Shown here piece by piece: positions 24,280 to 32,491 of a DNA stretch of 56,227 nt; the first letter of the stretch is position 1; the number at the start of each line of letters is the position of its first letter. The translations under genes and the position numbers were made by a program. Origin of the DNA: CAZWAP01 sp964632005 (GTDB lineage Bacteria; Planctomycetota; Phycisphaerae; Sedimentisphaerales; Anaerobacaceae); the NCBI GenBank assembly GCA_964632005.1, contig CAZWAP010000013.1:1-56227 (forward strand). The letters run 5' to 3'. Under the pieces are notes generated by a model. That model was not told the origin of the DNA, ran no database searches, and saw nothing but the letters and a program-made list of their open reading frames with translations.

Positions 24280-24774
24280 CTAATCCTCTTCCGCTATCCT
24301 GACGGTCACCTGCGTACTTTCGACGTCTATTACCTTTACCTGTTTGCCCTTGTCAACATAACCGCTCTCAGCCACGCATTCAACCCTTTTGCCGGAAAAA
24401 CTGCATATCCCTACGGGCCGTAAAGGCGTAAGCACGACACCACGCGCGCCCAACAGGTCCTTGAGCTGTTCGGTATCCGGCACGGCATCGCCCTGCTGGC
24501 GCTTAGGAGCGGACAGTATAACGCTGCTGCCGAACCTTGTTTTCGGAAACACTCGGTAAGCAAAAACTAAAACCGACGGTATCATCACCACCGCGACTGC
24601 TATGCCTATTATCCCTGCGGTACTGCTCTGGTTGAAGAAAATAAGCGTCCCGCCGAAAAGGCACGCGATGGCACAAATACTTATCAGGCCCCCGCTCGGC
24701 ACGAATACCTCCGCTATCAACAGCGCCGCACAGGCCAGATAAAGAAACACCGCCAAGACGAACCACCAGCCCAT
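24280..24774 (-). CDS. Short NfeD-like membrane protein
   Basis: The 164-residue protein has two to three membrane segments (about 5-85), a linker with FPKTRFGSS, and a C-terminal OB-fold NfeD domain (about 105-160, LLGARGVVLTPLRPVG and VIDVESTQVTVR). Such proteins partner FloA in membrane microdomains. It lies between the long NfeD gene and floA on one strand. Confidence 0.9.
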   Translation of the reverse strand: MGWWFVLAVFLYLACAALLIAEVFVPSGGLISICAIACLFGGTLIFFNQSSTAGIIGIAVAVVMIPSVLVFAYRVFPKTRFGSSVILSAPKRQQGDAVPDTEQLKDLLGARGVVLTPLRPVGICSFSGKRVECVAESGYVDKGKQVKVIDVESTQVTVRIAEED

Positions 24775-24845
24775 ATACGTATCTCACTTCTGCAGAATCA
24801 AGCTTGCGATCCGGGCCCAGCCAAGCAGCCCAGGCGCCCAAAACC

Positions 24846-26387
24846 TTATTGCCGGTCCTGGGCGGCCCTGACCACGACCCGGTTGCCGCGAATCTCGATT
24901 ATCTCGACTCTGGTACCTCTGTCAAGGAACTCTGCCTCGGCGACGACATCCACTATCGCCTCGCCAAACCTCGCCTTGCCCGACGGTCGCAACGTTGAAA
25001 CCGCTTCTCCGAGCTGTCCGACCTGGAGACTGACGGTCTGACTCTCGGGCGGGTGAGTCATACTGACGCGCGCCCGGCCCGGCTTAGCCGCGCCGGGGAC
25101 GAGGACGAGCCCGCTCATAAACCGCGTCTTCGGCAGGTATTTGGCCAGCAGCCGCGCTGCGACGATGAACCCTACGAATCCCAGAGCCAGCCCGACCACG
25201 CCGTTGAAGAACAACCGCCAGTCCAGGGGACTTCGGGGCCAGGGCACCTGGTCCGGCGGGTTCTTCACAAGCATCCCGAAGATGCCTGCCAGTATGCAGA
25301 GAATGCCCGCAATGCCCGCGACGCCGAAGCCTGGCAGGACGAATATCTCGACCAAAAGCAGGGCTACGCCGAGCAGGAGTACGAGCACTTCCACCCAGTT
25401 CGCCAGGTCAACCATATACTTACTACCGATGATAATCACGATGCTGATCAGCGCTACCAACCCCGGGAGCCCCACGCCTGGCGAACTGAGCTCCAGGTAC
25501 ACTCCCAGCATTGCCAGCATCACCAGGACCGCCATCACCGCCGGCGAATTCAGCCAGCGCACCAGCTCTTCCGACCAAGTTGTTTTGAGCACCATCGGCT
25601 CGCCGACGAATCTGACGCCGTCTCGCTGGGCCAGGAAATCGAGCACACCCTGCCGGTCTTTGACCAGCGCCCTTGCCAGGCCGTACTCCAGGGCTTCCGA
25701 TGCCTTGAGCGTTAGGAGCTCGTCGCTGCTTACTATCAGTTCCTTGTTCTCAAGGTCGTAACTGTTGGCATCGCTCGGCAGACGGTCTCCCTCGAAAAAC
25801 TCGCATTGATTTGTCTTAAGGTTCTTGATCCGGTATACCTCGATCTGCTGGGTTACCATAGCCTTGAGCAGCACATCCGGGTAGCCGTTCTCTTCGGCAC
25901 TCACTGCGAAGGCGGTCCGTGTGTCCGTCTCGATCTTCTCCCTTTCCACGCCTTCCAGTTTCCCTCCCAGCATGATCGGGGCGCAATCTCCTATCCGCGT
26001 GTTTTCCTTCATCACGATGTCCTTGCAGGCAACGCTTATGAGGGCACCGGCCGAGATTGCCTTCGTGGGGATGTATGCAACTGTGTGGGCTTTTGCGTTC
26101 AGCTCGTGGAGCAAGTACTCCGATATGTCGTAAGCGGCGAAAAGCCCGCCTCCGTAGGTATCGATCTCGAAAATCAGGTAGTCGGCCCCCTGCTCCAGCG
26201 CGATCTGGCTGCGCCGCTTGATCGACTTGAACAGCCCATCGTCGACCATCCCCTTGCAGATAACCACGGCCGCCTTGGCAGCCGGCAAATCCTGCCCGGA
26301 ACCGGTCGGCTCGACTGCGAAGACGAGACTGATAGACAACAGCAACGACAGCGAGAGCACCCCGAGTTCTCGACGCGAATCCTTCAT
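24846..26387 (-). CDS. NfeD-family ClpP-like membrane serine protease, long form
   Basis: The 513-residue protein has a signal peptide, an N-terminal ClpP-class protease domain (about 35-270; YLIFEIDTYGGG and ISAGALISVACKDIVM with the candidate catalytic Ser), four or more membrane segments (about 285-420) and a C-terminal NfeD OB-fold (LGEAVSTLRPSGKARFG). It cleaves membrane or stomatin-like partners in studied relatives. I chose ATG 26387 because it directly precedes the signal sequence. A -10 box lies 10 nt upstream and no ribosome binding site is seen, so the mRNA may be nearly leaderless. It leads the nfeD-nfeD-floA operon. Confidence 0.92.
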   Translation of the reverse strand: MKDSRRELGVLSLSLLLSISLVFAVEPTGSGQDLPAAKAAVVICKGMVDDGLFKSIKRRSQIALEQGADYLIFEIDTYGGGLFAAYDISEYLLHELNAKAHTVAYIPTKAISAGALISVACKDIVMKENTRIGDCAPIMLGGKLEGVEREKIETDTRTAFAVSAEENGYPDVLLKAMVTQQIEVYRIKNLKTNQCEFFEGDRLPSDANSYDLENKELIVSSDELLTLKASEALEYGLARALVKDRQGVLDFLAQRDGVRFVGEPMVLKTTWSEELVRWLNSPAVMAVLVMLAMLGVYLELSSPGVGLPGLVALISIVIIIGSKYMVDLANWVEVLVLLLGVALLLVEIFVLPGFGVAGIAGILCILAGIFGMLVKNPPDQVPWPRSPLDWRLFFNGVVGLALGFVGFIVAARLLAKYLPKTRFMSGLVLVPGAAKPGRARVSMTHPPESQTVSLQVGQLGEAVSTLRPSGKARFGEAIVDVVAEAEFLDRGTRVEIIEIRGNRVVVRAAQDRQ

Positions 26388-26397
26388 AGCACCACGT

Positions 26398-26426
26398 ATT
26401 CTAACCGCATCTCCGCAATGTGGCAA
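26398..26426 (-). promoter_or_regulatory. Promoter for the nfeD-floA operon, possibly leaderless
   Basis: TTGCCA and TAGAAT are separated by 17 bp. The -10 box ends 10 bp before the ATG at 26387, giving a leader of about 3 nt. It lies in the 46-bp gap after the Na/Pi cotransporter gene. Confidence 0.43.
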
Positions 26427-26433
26427 TGCTAAC

Positions 26434-28140
26434 TCAGGAATCCGGCGAGATTCGCGGCTTGACTCCTTCCCATTGAAGGCCCCCTATTATCGCCTGGGCG
26501 ATATTCGTCAGGTGATCGCCGATTTTCTCGATATTGTCAACCAGGTCGATGAATATCAGGCCGCCCTCGGGCGTACATATCCCATCGCTCATGCGCTGTA
26601 CGTGGCTGCGGCGAAGGTCTATCTGCAGCTGGTTCAAATTGCGCTCGTGCTCCTGGGTCAGCTTCGCTGGCTCGACGGTGTCTTGCTCCAGGGCTTCGAT
26701 GACGTGGTCGAACATCTCTTCAATCTCCGCCTTCAGCTGACCGGCCTCAGCCATGGCCGGCTCGCTGAACGACAGCCTCTGGTCGATTTTCCGCTCAGCA
26801 ATCTCAACGATATTGACGGCGTGGTCGCCGATACGTTCGAGATCGTTGACTGCGTGCAAGAGCACCGGCAGTTCCGTAGCCACCTGGCTGGAGAGCGTCT
26901 CGCGCGACAAGGCCGTAAGGTAGGAGGTTATTTCCAACTGGAAGTCATCAATGTAGTCTTCCAGATCTCTGACCGCCTTGAGGTCCTTTTTGTCGGCGTT
27001 TAGAATCCCGTTTATGGCCAGCATCAAGGTCTTCTTGGCGGTCTTGGCCATACGGACGATCTCGCGCTTTGTCTGGGCCAGCGCGATCGCAGGTGTCCTG
27101 AGCAAATGGCTTTCCAGGGCCACGGGCTTGCGGGCGGTCTCTTCCGGGGTCACGGGGATAATCTTGACCACAATAGCTCGCAGCACATTGATCATCGGCA
27201 GGAATACGATGGTATTAAAGACATTGAAGGCACAGTGGGCGGCGAATATGTGCGTCATAATGGTGCCCTTGCCGAGCGCTCCAGGTGTAATCCACTCAAC
27301 GGCATCCGCGAACCATCCGAGCCAGACAAGCGGAAGCATATAGCAGACGCCGATCACGTTGAATATCGTGTGACCCATCGCCGCTCGCTTCGAGTTTCTT
27401 GCCGCCCTGAGAGCTGCTATCTGGGCAGTTATGGTCGTGCCGATATTGTCACCCAGAATGTATGGTATTGTAACTCTCAGAACCAGATCCCAGTCCGTCC
27501 CGAACACCTCTTGAAAGGCCAGCATCTGGATCATTGCGATGGAGGCTGAGCTACTCTGAAGCAGCATCGTTATCGCCGTGCCCGCGAGCACCGCAAGGAT
27601 AGGATTTCGGCCGAGCCCCACAAGTGCCCGCCTCGCAGCTTCGCTGTCCTTGAGCGGGCTGAAGGCATCCTTCATAAAGTCGATCCCGAGGAACAGAATG
27701 CCGAACCCCAATATCACCTGCCCGACATCGCGCACCTTCTGCGATCGACCAGCAACGTTCAACAGGAACCCCACCACAACCGCCGGTAGTGCGTAATTGG
27801 TGATCTTGAAAACAGCCAGAACCGAGACCAGGCCGGCCGTGATCGTAGTGCCTATGTTTGCGCCCAATACCACACACAATGCCTGCTTCAAGCTCAAGAG
27901 ACCCGCATTGATCAGGCCCACCGTCATTACCGTTGTCGCGGAGCTCGACTGTATAAGTGTCGTCACTAAAGCGCCGACGACGACCGCTATAACGCGATTC
28001 TTCGTCAGTGCCTCGAGCAGGCTCTTGAGCTTTTGTCCCGCGGCCTTCTTCAGGCCGTCGGACATCAAGCCCATGCCGAACAAAAAAAGACCCAAGCCAC
28101 CTAACGTACCGAACGCCATATCTTTAATATCCATCTGCAC
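26434..28140 (-). CDS. Na+/phosphate cotransporter with PhoU-like domain (NptA/YjbB type)
   Basis: The 568-residue protein has two inverted Na/Pi-cotransport repeats, each with a QSSSA motif (TLIQSSSATTVM about 62-73 and MLLQSSSASIAM about 190-200). A C-terminal cytoplasmic PhoU-like helical domain (about 350-560) carries the repeated pattern LERIGDHAVNIVE and IEKIGDHLTNIAQ. It probably imports or exports phosphate. The ATG has AAGGAG about 5 nt upstream. Confidence 0.94.
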   Translation of the reverse strand: MQMDIKDMAFGTLGGLGLFLFGMGLMSDGLKKAAGQKLKSLLEALTKNRVIAVVVGALVTTLIQSSSATTVMTVGLINAGLLSLKQALCVVLGANIGTTITAGLVSVLAVFKITNYALPAVVVGFLLNVAGRSQKVRDVGQVILGFGILFLGIDFMKDAFSPLKDSEAARRALVGLGRNPILAVLAGTAITMLLQSSSASIAMIQMLAFQEVFGTDWDLVLRVTIPYILGDNIGTTITAQIAALRAARNSKRAAMGHTIFNVIGVCYMLPLVWLGWFADAVEWITPGALGKGTIMTHIFAAHCAFNVFNTIVFLPMINVLRAIVVKIIPVTPEETARKPVALESHLLRTPAIALAQTKREIVRMAKTAKKTLMLAINGILNADKKDLKAVRDLEDYIDDFQLEITSYLTALSRETLSSQVATELPVLLHAVNDLERIGDHAVNIVEIAERKIDQRLSFSEPAMAEAGQLKAEIEEMFDHVIEALEQDTVEPAKLTQEHERNLNQLQIDLRRSHVQRMSDGICTPEGGLIFIDLVDNIEKIGDHLTNIAQAIIGGLQWEGVKPRISPDS

Positions 28141-28310
28141 TCCTTCTCAACACACAATGGCAATCGAGGTTGGAACCCTGGTCTTTCAGGTCTTCCGGTC
28201 GTCGCGCGTCCGGCTGCGCAAGTAGTCTGGCGTAGTAGTACGCCGTTTTGCCCCCGTGGTCAAGCCAAATTCCTCCGCCAGCTGCAACGATCTCCCACAT
28301 CCAGATATTC

Positions 28311-29447
28311 TCACCCATCGCCCGATGCCTGCTCCGTTCGAGCAAGCTGGCGCAGTACCTCAACCCCATCCCGCAGTTTCTGGTCGCTGGTGGCGTAACT
28401 TATCCTGAAATGCGTATCCCTGCTGCTGAACACATTCCCGGGTATTACCAGCACGTTATCCTTTATCGCCCTCTCGACGAACTGGGTCGCACTGGGTCCA
28501 GGCGACCTGACAAACGCGTAGAAGGCACCTGCTGGCCGAACCAGTTCGAATTCCTCCGAGAGGCCTTCATACACGATGTCTCTTTTTCTGCGGTATGCCT
28601 CGACCACCGAAGCCACGTCGCAATCCAATGCCGTCACGGCCGCCTTCTGAAAAGGCGTCGGCGCACAGACGAAGGTGAACTGCTGGAGCTTGGCCATCTC
28701 CTCCACGACTTCCCTCAGCGACGCATGGGCCGCAACGTATCCCAGCCGCCAGCCCGGCATCCCGTAGCTCTTGCTGAAGCCGCGAAGCACCAGCGTCTTG
28801 GCGTGCCACCTCGCCACGCTCGCAAACGGACCGTCATAGCAGAATTCATCGTATATCTCATCGCTCAGCACGAGCACGTCGTTCTCGGCCGCGATCTCTG
28901 CAAGGCTCTGCAATTCCTCCGGTGTATATACAACCCCCGTCGGGTTGTTCGGCGAGTTAACGATGATCATCTTCGTTCTCTCTGTGATCGCCTGGGCTAT
29001 TTTTTCGACCGGCAGCCGAAAATCCGGGTAGCTGTCTACAAAAACACACCTGCCCCGCAACATACTTACCAAATGCTTGTACATAACGAAGTATGGATCG
29101 GGCATTATCACCTCGTCGCCCGGGTCAACAAGTGCCATAAACGCTAACAGCAGTCCCCCGCTCACACCACTGCTCACCAGAACCACCGGCTCGTCCCATC
29201 CAAACTCGCGCCTTATCCGGGCGGCGATCTTATCTCTAAGCTCGGCGTCGCCCGCTGTTTGGGAGTACTTGTTGTCCCCATCGCGGATGGCCTTTATGGC
29301 CGCATCCTTGACGACCTCGGGCACATCGAAGTCAGGCTGACCTATCGAAAGGTTCACCGGGTCAGCTAACTGCGCGGCCAGCGCGAAGACGCTGCGTATC
29401 CCGCTGGCATCGACCAGACCTACTCTGTCTGCAAGTAGCTTCTTCAC
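28311..29447 (-). CDS. Class I/II pyridoxal-phosphate aminotransferase
   Basis: The 378-residue protein belongs to fold type I. NLSIGQPDFDVPE marks the N-terminal domain, NSPNNPTGVVY the substrate and PLP loop, LSDEIYDEFCY contains the PLP-binding Asp, and RGFSKSYGMPGWRLGY carries the Schiff-base Lys. It looks closest to aspartate- or alanine-type enzymes; the substrate cannot be fixed from the sequence. I chose GTG 29447 because homologues begin near KKLLADRV; an in-frame GTG at 29471 adds eight residues. A -10 box ends 9 nt before GTG 29447, so the mRNA may be leaderless. Confidence 0.93.
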   Translation of the reverse strand: MKKLLADRVGLVDASGIRSVFALAAQLADPVNLSIGQPDFDVPEVVKDAAIKAIRDGDNKYSQTAGDAELRDKIAARIRREFGWDEPVVLVSSGVSGGLLLAFMALVDPGDEVIMPDPYFVMYKHLVSMLRGRCVFVDSYPDFRLPVEKIAQAITERTKMIIVNSPNNPTGVVYTPEELQSLAEIAAENDVLVLSDEIYDEFCYDGPFASVARWHAKTLVLRGFSKSYGMPGWRLGYVAAHASLREVVEEMAKLQQFTFVCAPTPFQKAAVTALDCDVASVVEAYRRKRDIVYEGLSEEFELVRPAGAFYAFVRSPGPSATQFVERAIKDNVLVIPGNVFSSRDTHFRISYATSDQKLRDGVEVLRQLARTEQASGDG

Positions 29448-29456
29448 AATGCCCGC

Positions 29457-29484
29457 ATAATACCGAGCCACCTCGAATAATCAA
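29457..29484 (-). promoter_or_regulatory. Promoter for the aminotransferase gene, possibly leaderless
   Basis: TTGATT and TATTAT are separated by 16 bp, with 9 bp between the -10 box and GTG 29447. If translation started at GTG 29471 instead, this promoter would lie inside the gene. Confidence 0.38.
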
Positions 29485-29622
29485 CATAAATCCACCGTGT
29501 TCCGCGCTTCGCCGCGCTCACTGTTGGGGCAGAACACCTCTGCGCCCGCCGGCCGTAAACGCCCTTCCCGGCCTGAGCCGCGACGTGCCTTGAAGCCGCA
29601 TGCAGCCGAGCTTGGCGCGTAC

Positions 29623-29660
29623 AAAAAGCCGCCCGGTCCGATGCGGGCCGAAGCGGCTTT
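29623..29660 (-). terminator. Intrinsic terminator after the small basic protein gene
   Basis: Read leftward, AAAGCCGC pairs with GCGGCTTT (8 bp) across a 20-nt loop with its own GGCC pairing, and the hairpin ends in a run of five T. It lies 20 bp after the gene's stop codon. Confidence 0.75.
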
Positions 29661-29679
29661 CGAAATGGCCGTACTTGTT

Positions 29680-29934
29680 CTAACCGACGTCTGCTGCGCC
29701 GCCGGCCGGCTCGGCCGCGCTCGCAGCCTCCGTCGGGGCCGCCTTTGCAGTAGCGGCTTTGCCTTTGCGCCCTGCCCGGCTCTTGCGGTGTGCTACCTTG
29801 GGAAGCCCCAGGATCGGGTCCCCCTCGGCCCAACGCTTCTCATCTTTGAGCGCCTCGACGCGCTCGGCACGCGTCAGAACATTACGGTGCCTTTCCAAGG
29901 CTCCGCGTATCTTCAACGAACGATCAATAGACAT
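29680..29934 (-). CDS. Small basic protein, TIGR04137-like (PVC group)
   Basis: The first 50 or so residues match the short basic protein family found in planctomycetes, verrucomicrobia and chlamydiae: MSIDRSLKIRGALERHRNVL, TRAERVEALKDEKRWAEGD and ILGLPKVAHRKSR. The family is thought to be ribosome-associated, but its role is not established. Here an extra Ala-rich tail of about 30 residues follows, giving 84 in total. GGAG lies 9 nt before the ATG and a terminator follows the stop. This gene is the strongest single pointer to the phylum. Confidence 0.88.
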   Translation of the reverse strand: MSIDRSLKIRGALERHRNVLTRAERVEALKDEKRWAEGDPILGLPKVAHRKSRAGRKGKAATAKAAPTEAASAAEPAGGAADVG

Positions 29935-29968
29935 CGAAAACTTCTCCTACACAGCTCACACTTCTTGC

Positions 29969-30754
29969 TCACTCGACCTTCTTGCCGTACGCATCACTGA
30001 AGTAATGCGGGGCAAACTTCTCATAACCCTCAGGTGCTTTGCCCTTGTATTTGGCGCCGATCTCGGCTATCCGCTTCTTGGCCTCGTATCCATCACCGCC
30101 GGGGCCAAAGCTCGTGTACCTATCCTTCGTTATGAGAAAATACTTCCCGTCCCACTTGACTATCTCCGTGTCGATCCCGTACCCGGCGAAATGCGCCTGC
30201 ACGGGCACCAGATCCACGGGGGAGTTGTGCTGAACCAACACGATAACGTTGTCGCCGCGCCGCACACCCGCCGGAGCGCCGTCCGTCGTGCGGGTCGGTT
30301 GCGGGCCGGCGGTTCTGGGGCTCTGCGCCGGTCGTGTGCCGGCCGGTGGGCCGATCTCGCCCATAGTGCGAGCCGGTCCGGCCGGCCCGCCGGCTGGCAG
30401 CTCGCTTACCCCGGCTGACAACTCCCCTGCCCGAAACGCCACCAAAACCAGCACAACCAGCCCGAGCATCATCGCAATTGCGAGTTGGTATGGCAGCGAA
30501 AACTCGATCCGCCCGGCATTGAACTGCACGACGCGGGGCTTTCGCCGCCACCGCACGCCGCCCTTCGCAGCCTCGACGGCCCTGGTTGTCTCGGCCGAGG
30601 CCGGCTCGGCCAGACGGGCATCCGCCTGACCTGCAGCGGCTTGCTCAGCGTCAGCTTCCGGCTCCTGGGCCTGTGCCTCGGCCCGCAGCTTCTCCAGCGT
30701 CTGCCCGTAGCTGGGCTTGATGCGAGCCTTGCTCATAACCTCGTAAAGAGCCAT
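29969..30754 (-). CDS. Single-pass membrane protein with SPOR-like C-terminal domain
   Basis: The 261-residue product starts MALYEVMSKARIKPSYG, with GAGGAAAA just before the ATG; longer in-frame starts look unlikely. A cytoplasmic Ala/Glu-rich part (about 15-85) precedes one membrane segment (LAIAMMLGLVVLVLVAF, about 93-109), then a Pro/Gly/Ala-rich linker, and a compact domain from about 165 (NVIVLVQHNSPVDLVPVQAH to the end). Its strand-helix order and the phrase FAGYGIDTEIVKWDGKYFL recall SPOR-type repeats, but I cannot confirm that. I remember similar proteins only from Phycisphaerae. The function is unknown; an envelope role is likely. Confidence 0.78.
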   Translation of the reverse strand: MALYEVMSKARIKPSYGQTLEKLRAEAQAQEPEADAEQAAAGQADARLAEPASAETTRAVEAAKGGVRWRRKPRVVQFNAGRIEFSLPYQLAIAMMLGLVVLVLVAFRAGELSAGVSELPAGGPAGPARTMGEIGPPAGTRPAQSPRTAGPQPTRTTDGAPAGVRRGDNVIVLVQHNSPVDLVPVQAHFAGYGIDTEIVKWDGKYFLITKDRYTSFGPGGDGYEAKKRIAEIGAKYKGKAPEGYEKFAPHYFSDAYGKKVE

Positions 30755-31272
30755 TTTTCCTCGTCGATAACGTGCCATAATAGTGCCCGCCAACCACCGT
30801 GATTCTTCACCGCACAGCTTACCTGTTCTTCTCTTGGCAAGAGCATACAGCCAGCCCAGCAGGCCACATCGTTTTTTATAGTATTCGCCGGGCAATTGCA
30901 ACACTCAAATGCGCGTATCCACTACAATTTACTGCAAGATTCGCCCCGACGGCCCGGCAGCTGTTGCCGGGACGGTTGCACCTTGTTTGCGGCAGCGGGC
31001 AAAGGCCTCGCATTGTAGCCTTTTTTTGTGCTGCTGGTGTTGCCCAGGAAGCGTAAGCTGCATAGAGCCAGGTACTTACACGTTGCCGGTACCACGGCTA
31101 TGCCGTGGGGCAGACACGGCGATCGGGCGCCTGCAAAGGCGGTATATACCGATAAAGGCCCATTCCAAAATTGCGCCAAAATTGTCTTGACAACGAGAGG
31201 TTTGTCCAGTACCGAATACTTCTTTTAAGCGTTCTGTAGCAAAGTGGTAATACTCGTTTGGAGTCTGTGTTA
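30755..31272. other. Gene-free gap between divergent genes
   Basis: No convincing gene is seen, and no yceD (DUF177) gene precedes rpmF as it often does. The gap holds hairpins CCCGGCA/TGCCGGG and CCACGGC-TAT-GCCGTGG (31092-31108), the 12-bp palindrome CGGTATATACCG (31140-31151), and a stem AAAGGC/GCCTTT followed by T residues (31001-31027). A perfect TTGACA at 31187-31192 may be the -35 box for rpmF, but no good -10 stands 16-18 bp after it. Confidence 0.5.
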
Positions 31273-31458
31273 ATGCTGCCAGCCAAGAAGACCAGCAAAA
31301 CCAGGACCCGCACAAGGCGGAGCCATCACCGCCTTCGGCCCATAAACTATTCGGTCTGCCAGAAGTGCAACCAGGCAAAGCTTCCCCACGCAGCGTGTGA
31401 GAATTGTGGTTACCTCAACCCCAACATTACACTTGACCTGGCGAAGGAACGAACGTAG
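31273..31458 (+). CDS. rpmF: 50S ribosomal protein L32
   Basis: The 61-residue protein begins MLPAKKTSKTRTRTRRSHHR, a typical L32 N-terminus, and keeps a zinc ribbon as C-x2-C (VCQKC) and C-x2-C (CENCGY). GGAG lies 9 nt before the ATG. It opens the fatty-acid synthesis operon, the usual rpmF-plsX order. Confidence 0.96.
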   Translation: MLPAKKTSKTRTRTRRSHHRLRPINYSVCQKCNQAKLPHAACENCGYLNPNITLDLAKERT

Positions 31459-31468
31459 CGGCTGAGAT

Positions 31469-32491
31469 ATGCGGATCGCAATTGATGCAATGGGTGGCGA
31501 CAACGCCCCCGACGAAATCATTGCCGGCGCGCTGGAGTCCATAGAGTTTCTCGCCGACGACGACCAGTTAATCCTCGTCGGCCCGGAAGAAGTGATTGAG
31601 CCCCGGCTGCCTTCTCCAAAATCACGGGGTTCGGCGATTACCGTCGTCAACGCCCCGGATGCCATTGGAATGGACGAGCCGCCCGTCGAAAGTCTCCGCA
31701 AGAAGCCGAAAAGCTCCATCGCGGTCGCCGCCAAGCTGGCCAAGAGAGGGCTGGCCGACGCGGTCATCTCAGCCGGCAATACCGGAGCCGCGGTGGCTGC
31801 CTTCCAGATGAGGATGAGAAATCTTCCTGGAGTCAACCGTCCCGGTATTGCGGTAGTCTTTCCGACCTTTGAAGGACCGGTAACCATCTGCGATGTCGGC
31901 GCTAACATAGCCTGTAAGCCCATAAACCTGTATCAGTACGGCGTGATGGCCGCCGTATATGCAAAGCATCTGCTCGGCATCGAAAACCCCCGGGTCGGAC
32001 TTATGAGCATAGGCTCGGAAGACGCCAAAGGCAACGAGGTCGTAAAGAAGGCCCGCGAGATGTTCAAATCCGACGACGGTATGGATTTTGTCGGCAACAT
32101 CGAGGGAAGGGACATTTTCAGGGGCGTCTGCGACGTGGCCGTCTGCGATGGCTTCGTCGGAAACGTCGTCCTTAAGCTGACCGAGGGTCTCGTTGACGGC
32201 CTTTTCAAAGCCATAAAGCACGAGCTTCTCGAGGAAAAACTCCGCCTGGCAATGAAGTTCAAGCCCGTAATGACAAGAATCTATAGGAAATACGACTACA
32301 ACGAGTACGGCGGCGCACCGCTGCTCGGCGTCGACGGGACCGGACTGATCTGCCACGGCTCCAGCAAAGCCAGAACAATCAGGAACGCCATCCTGGCTGC
32401 AAGGAGATGCAGCACTGAGAAGATCAACGACAAGATCATCGAATATCTCGAAGGAACCACTGTGAGAGCTGCCAATGGACAAGTCGACTGA
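31469..32491 (+). CDS. plsX: Phosphate acyltransferase PlsX
   Basis: The 340-residue enzyme makes acyl-phosphate from acyl-ACP for phospholipid synthesis. It starts MRIAIDAMGGDNAPDEI, the family signature, and shows SAGNTGA (the phosphate-binding loop) and VGLMSIGSEDAKGNE. It starts 10 bp after rpmF and its end overlaps fabH by 17 bp. Confidence 0.97.
   Translation: MRIAIDAMGGDNAPDEIIAGALESIEFLADDDQLILVGPEEVIEPRLPSPKSRGSAITVVNAPDAIGMDEPPVESLRKKPKSSIAVAAKLAKRGLADAVISAGNTGAAVAAFQMRMRNLPGVNRPGIAVVFPTFEGPVTICDVGANIACKPINLYQYGVMAAVYAKHLLGIENPRVGLMSIGSEDAKGNEVVKKAREMFKSDDGMDFVGNIEGRDIFRGVCDVAVCDGFVGNVVLKLTEGLVDGLFKAIKHELLEEKLRLAMKFKPVMTRIYRKYDYNEYGGAPLLGVDGTGLICHGSSKARTIRNAILAARRCSTEKINDKIIEYLEGTTVRAANGQVD

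Noticed and set aside
28124..28369. Open minus-strand frame in the gap before the Na/Pi cotransporter gene, including a T-arm-like GGTTCCAACC.
   Set aside because: No cloverleaf could be drawn, and the frame overlaps two certain genes with no ribosome binding site.
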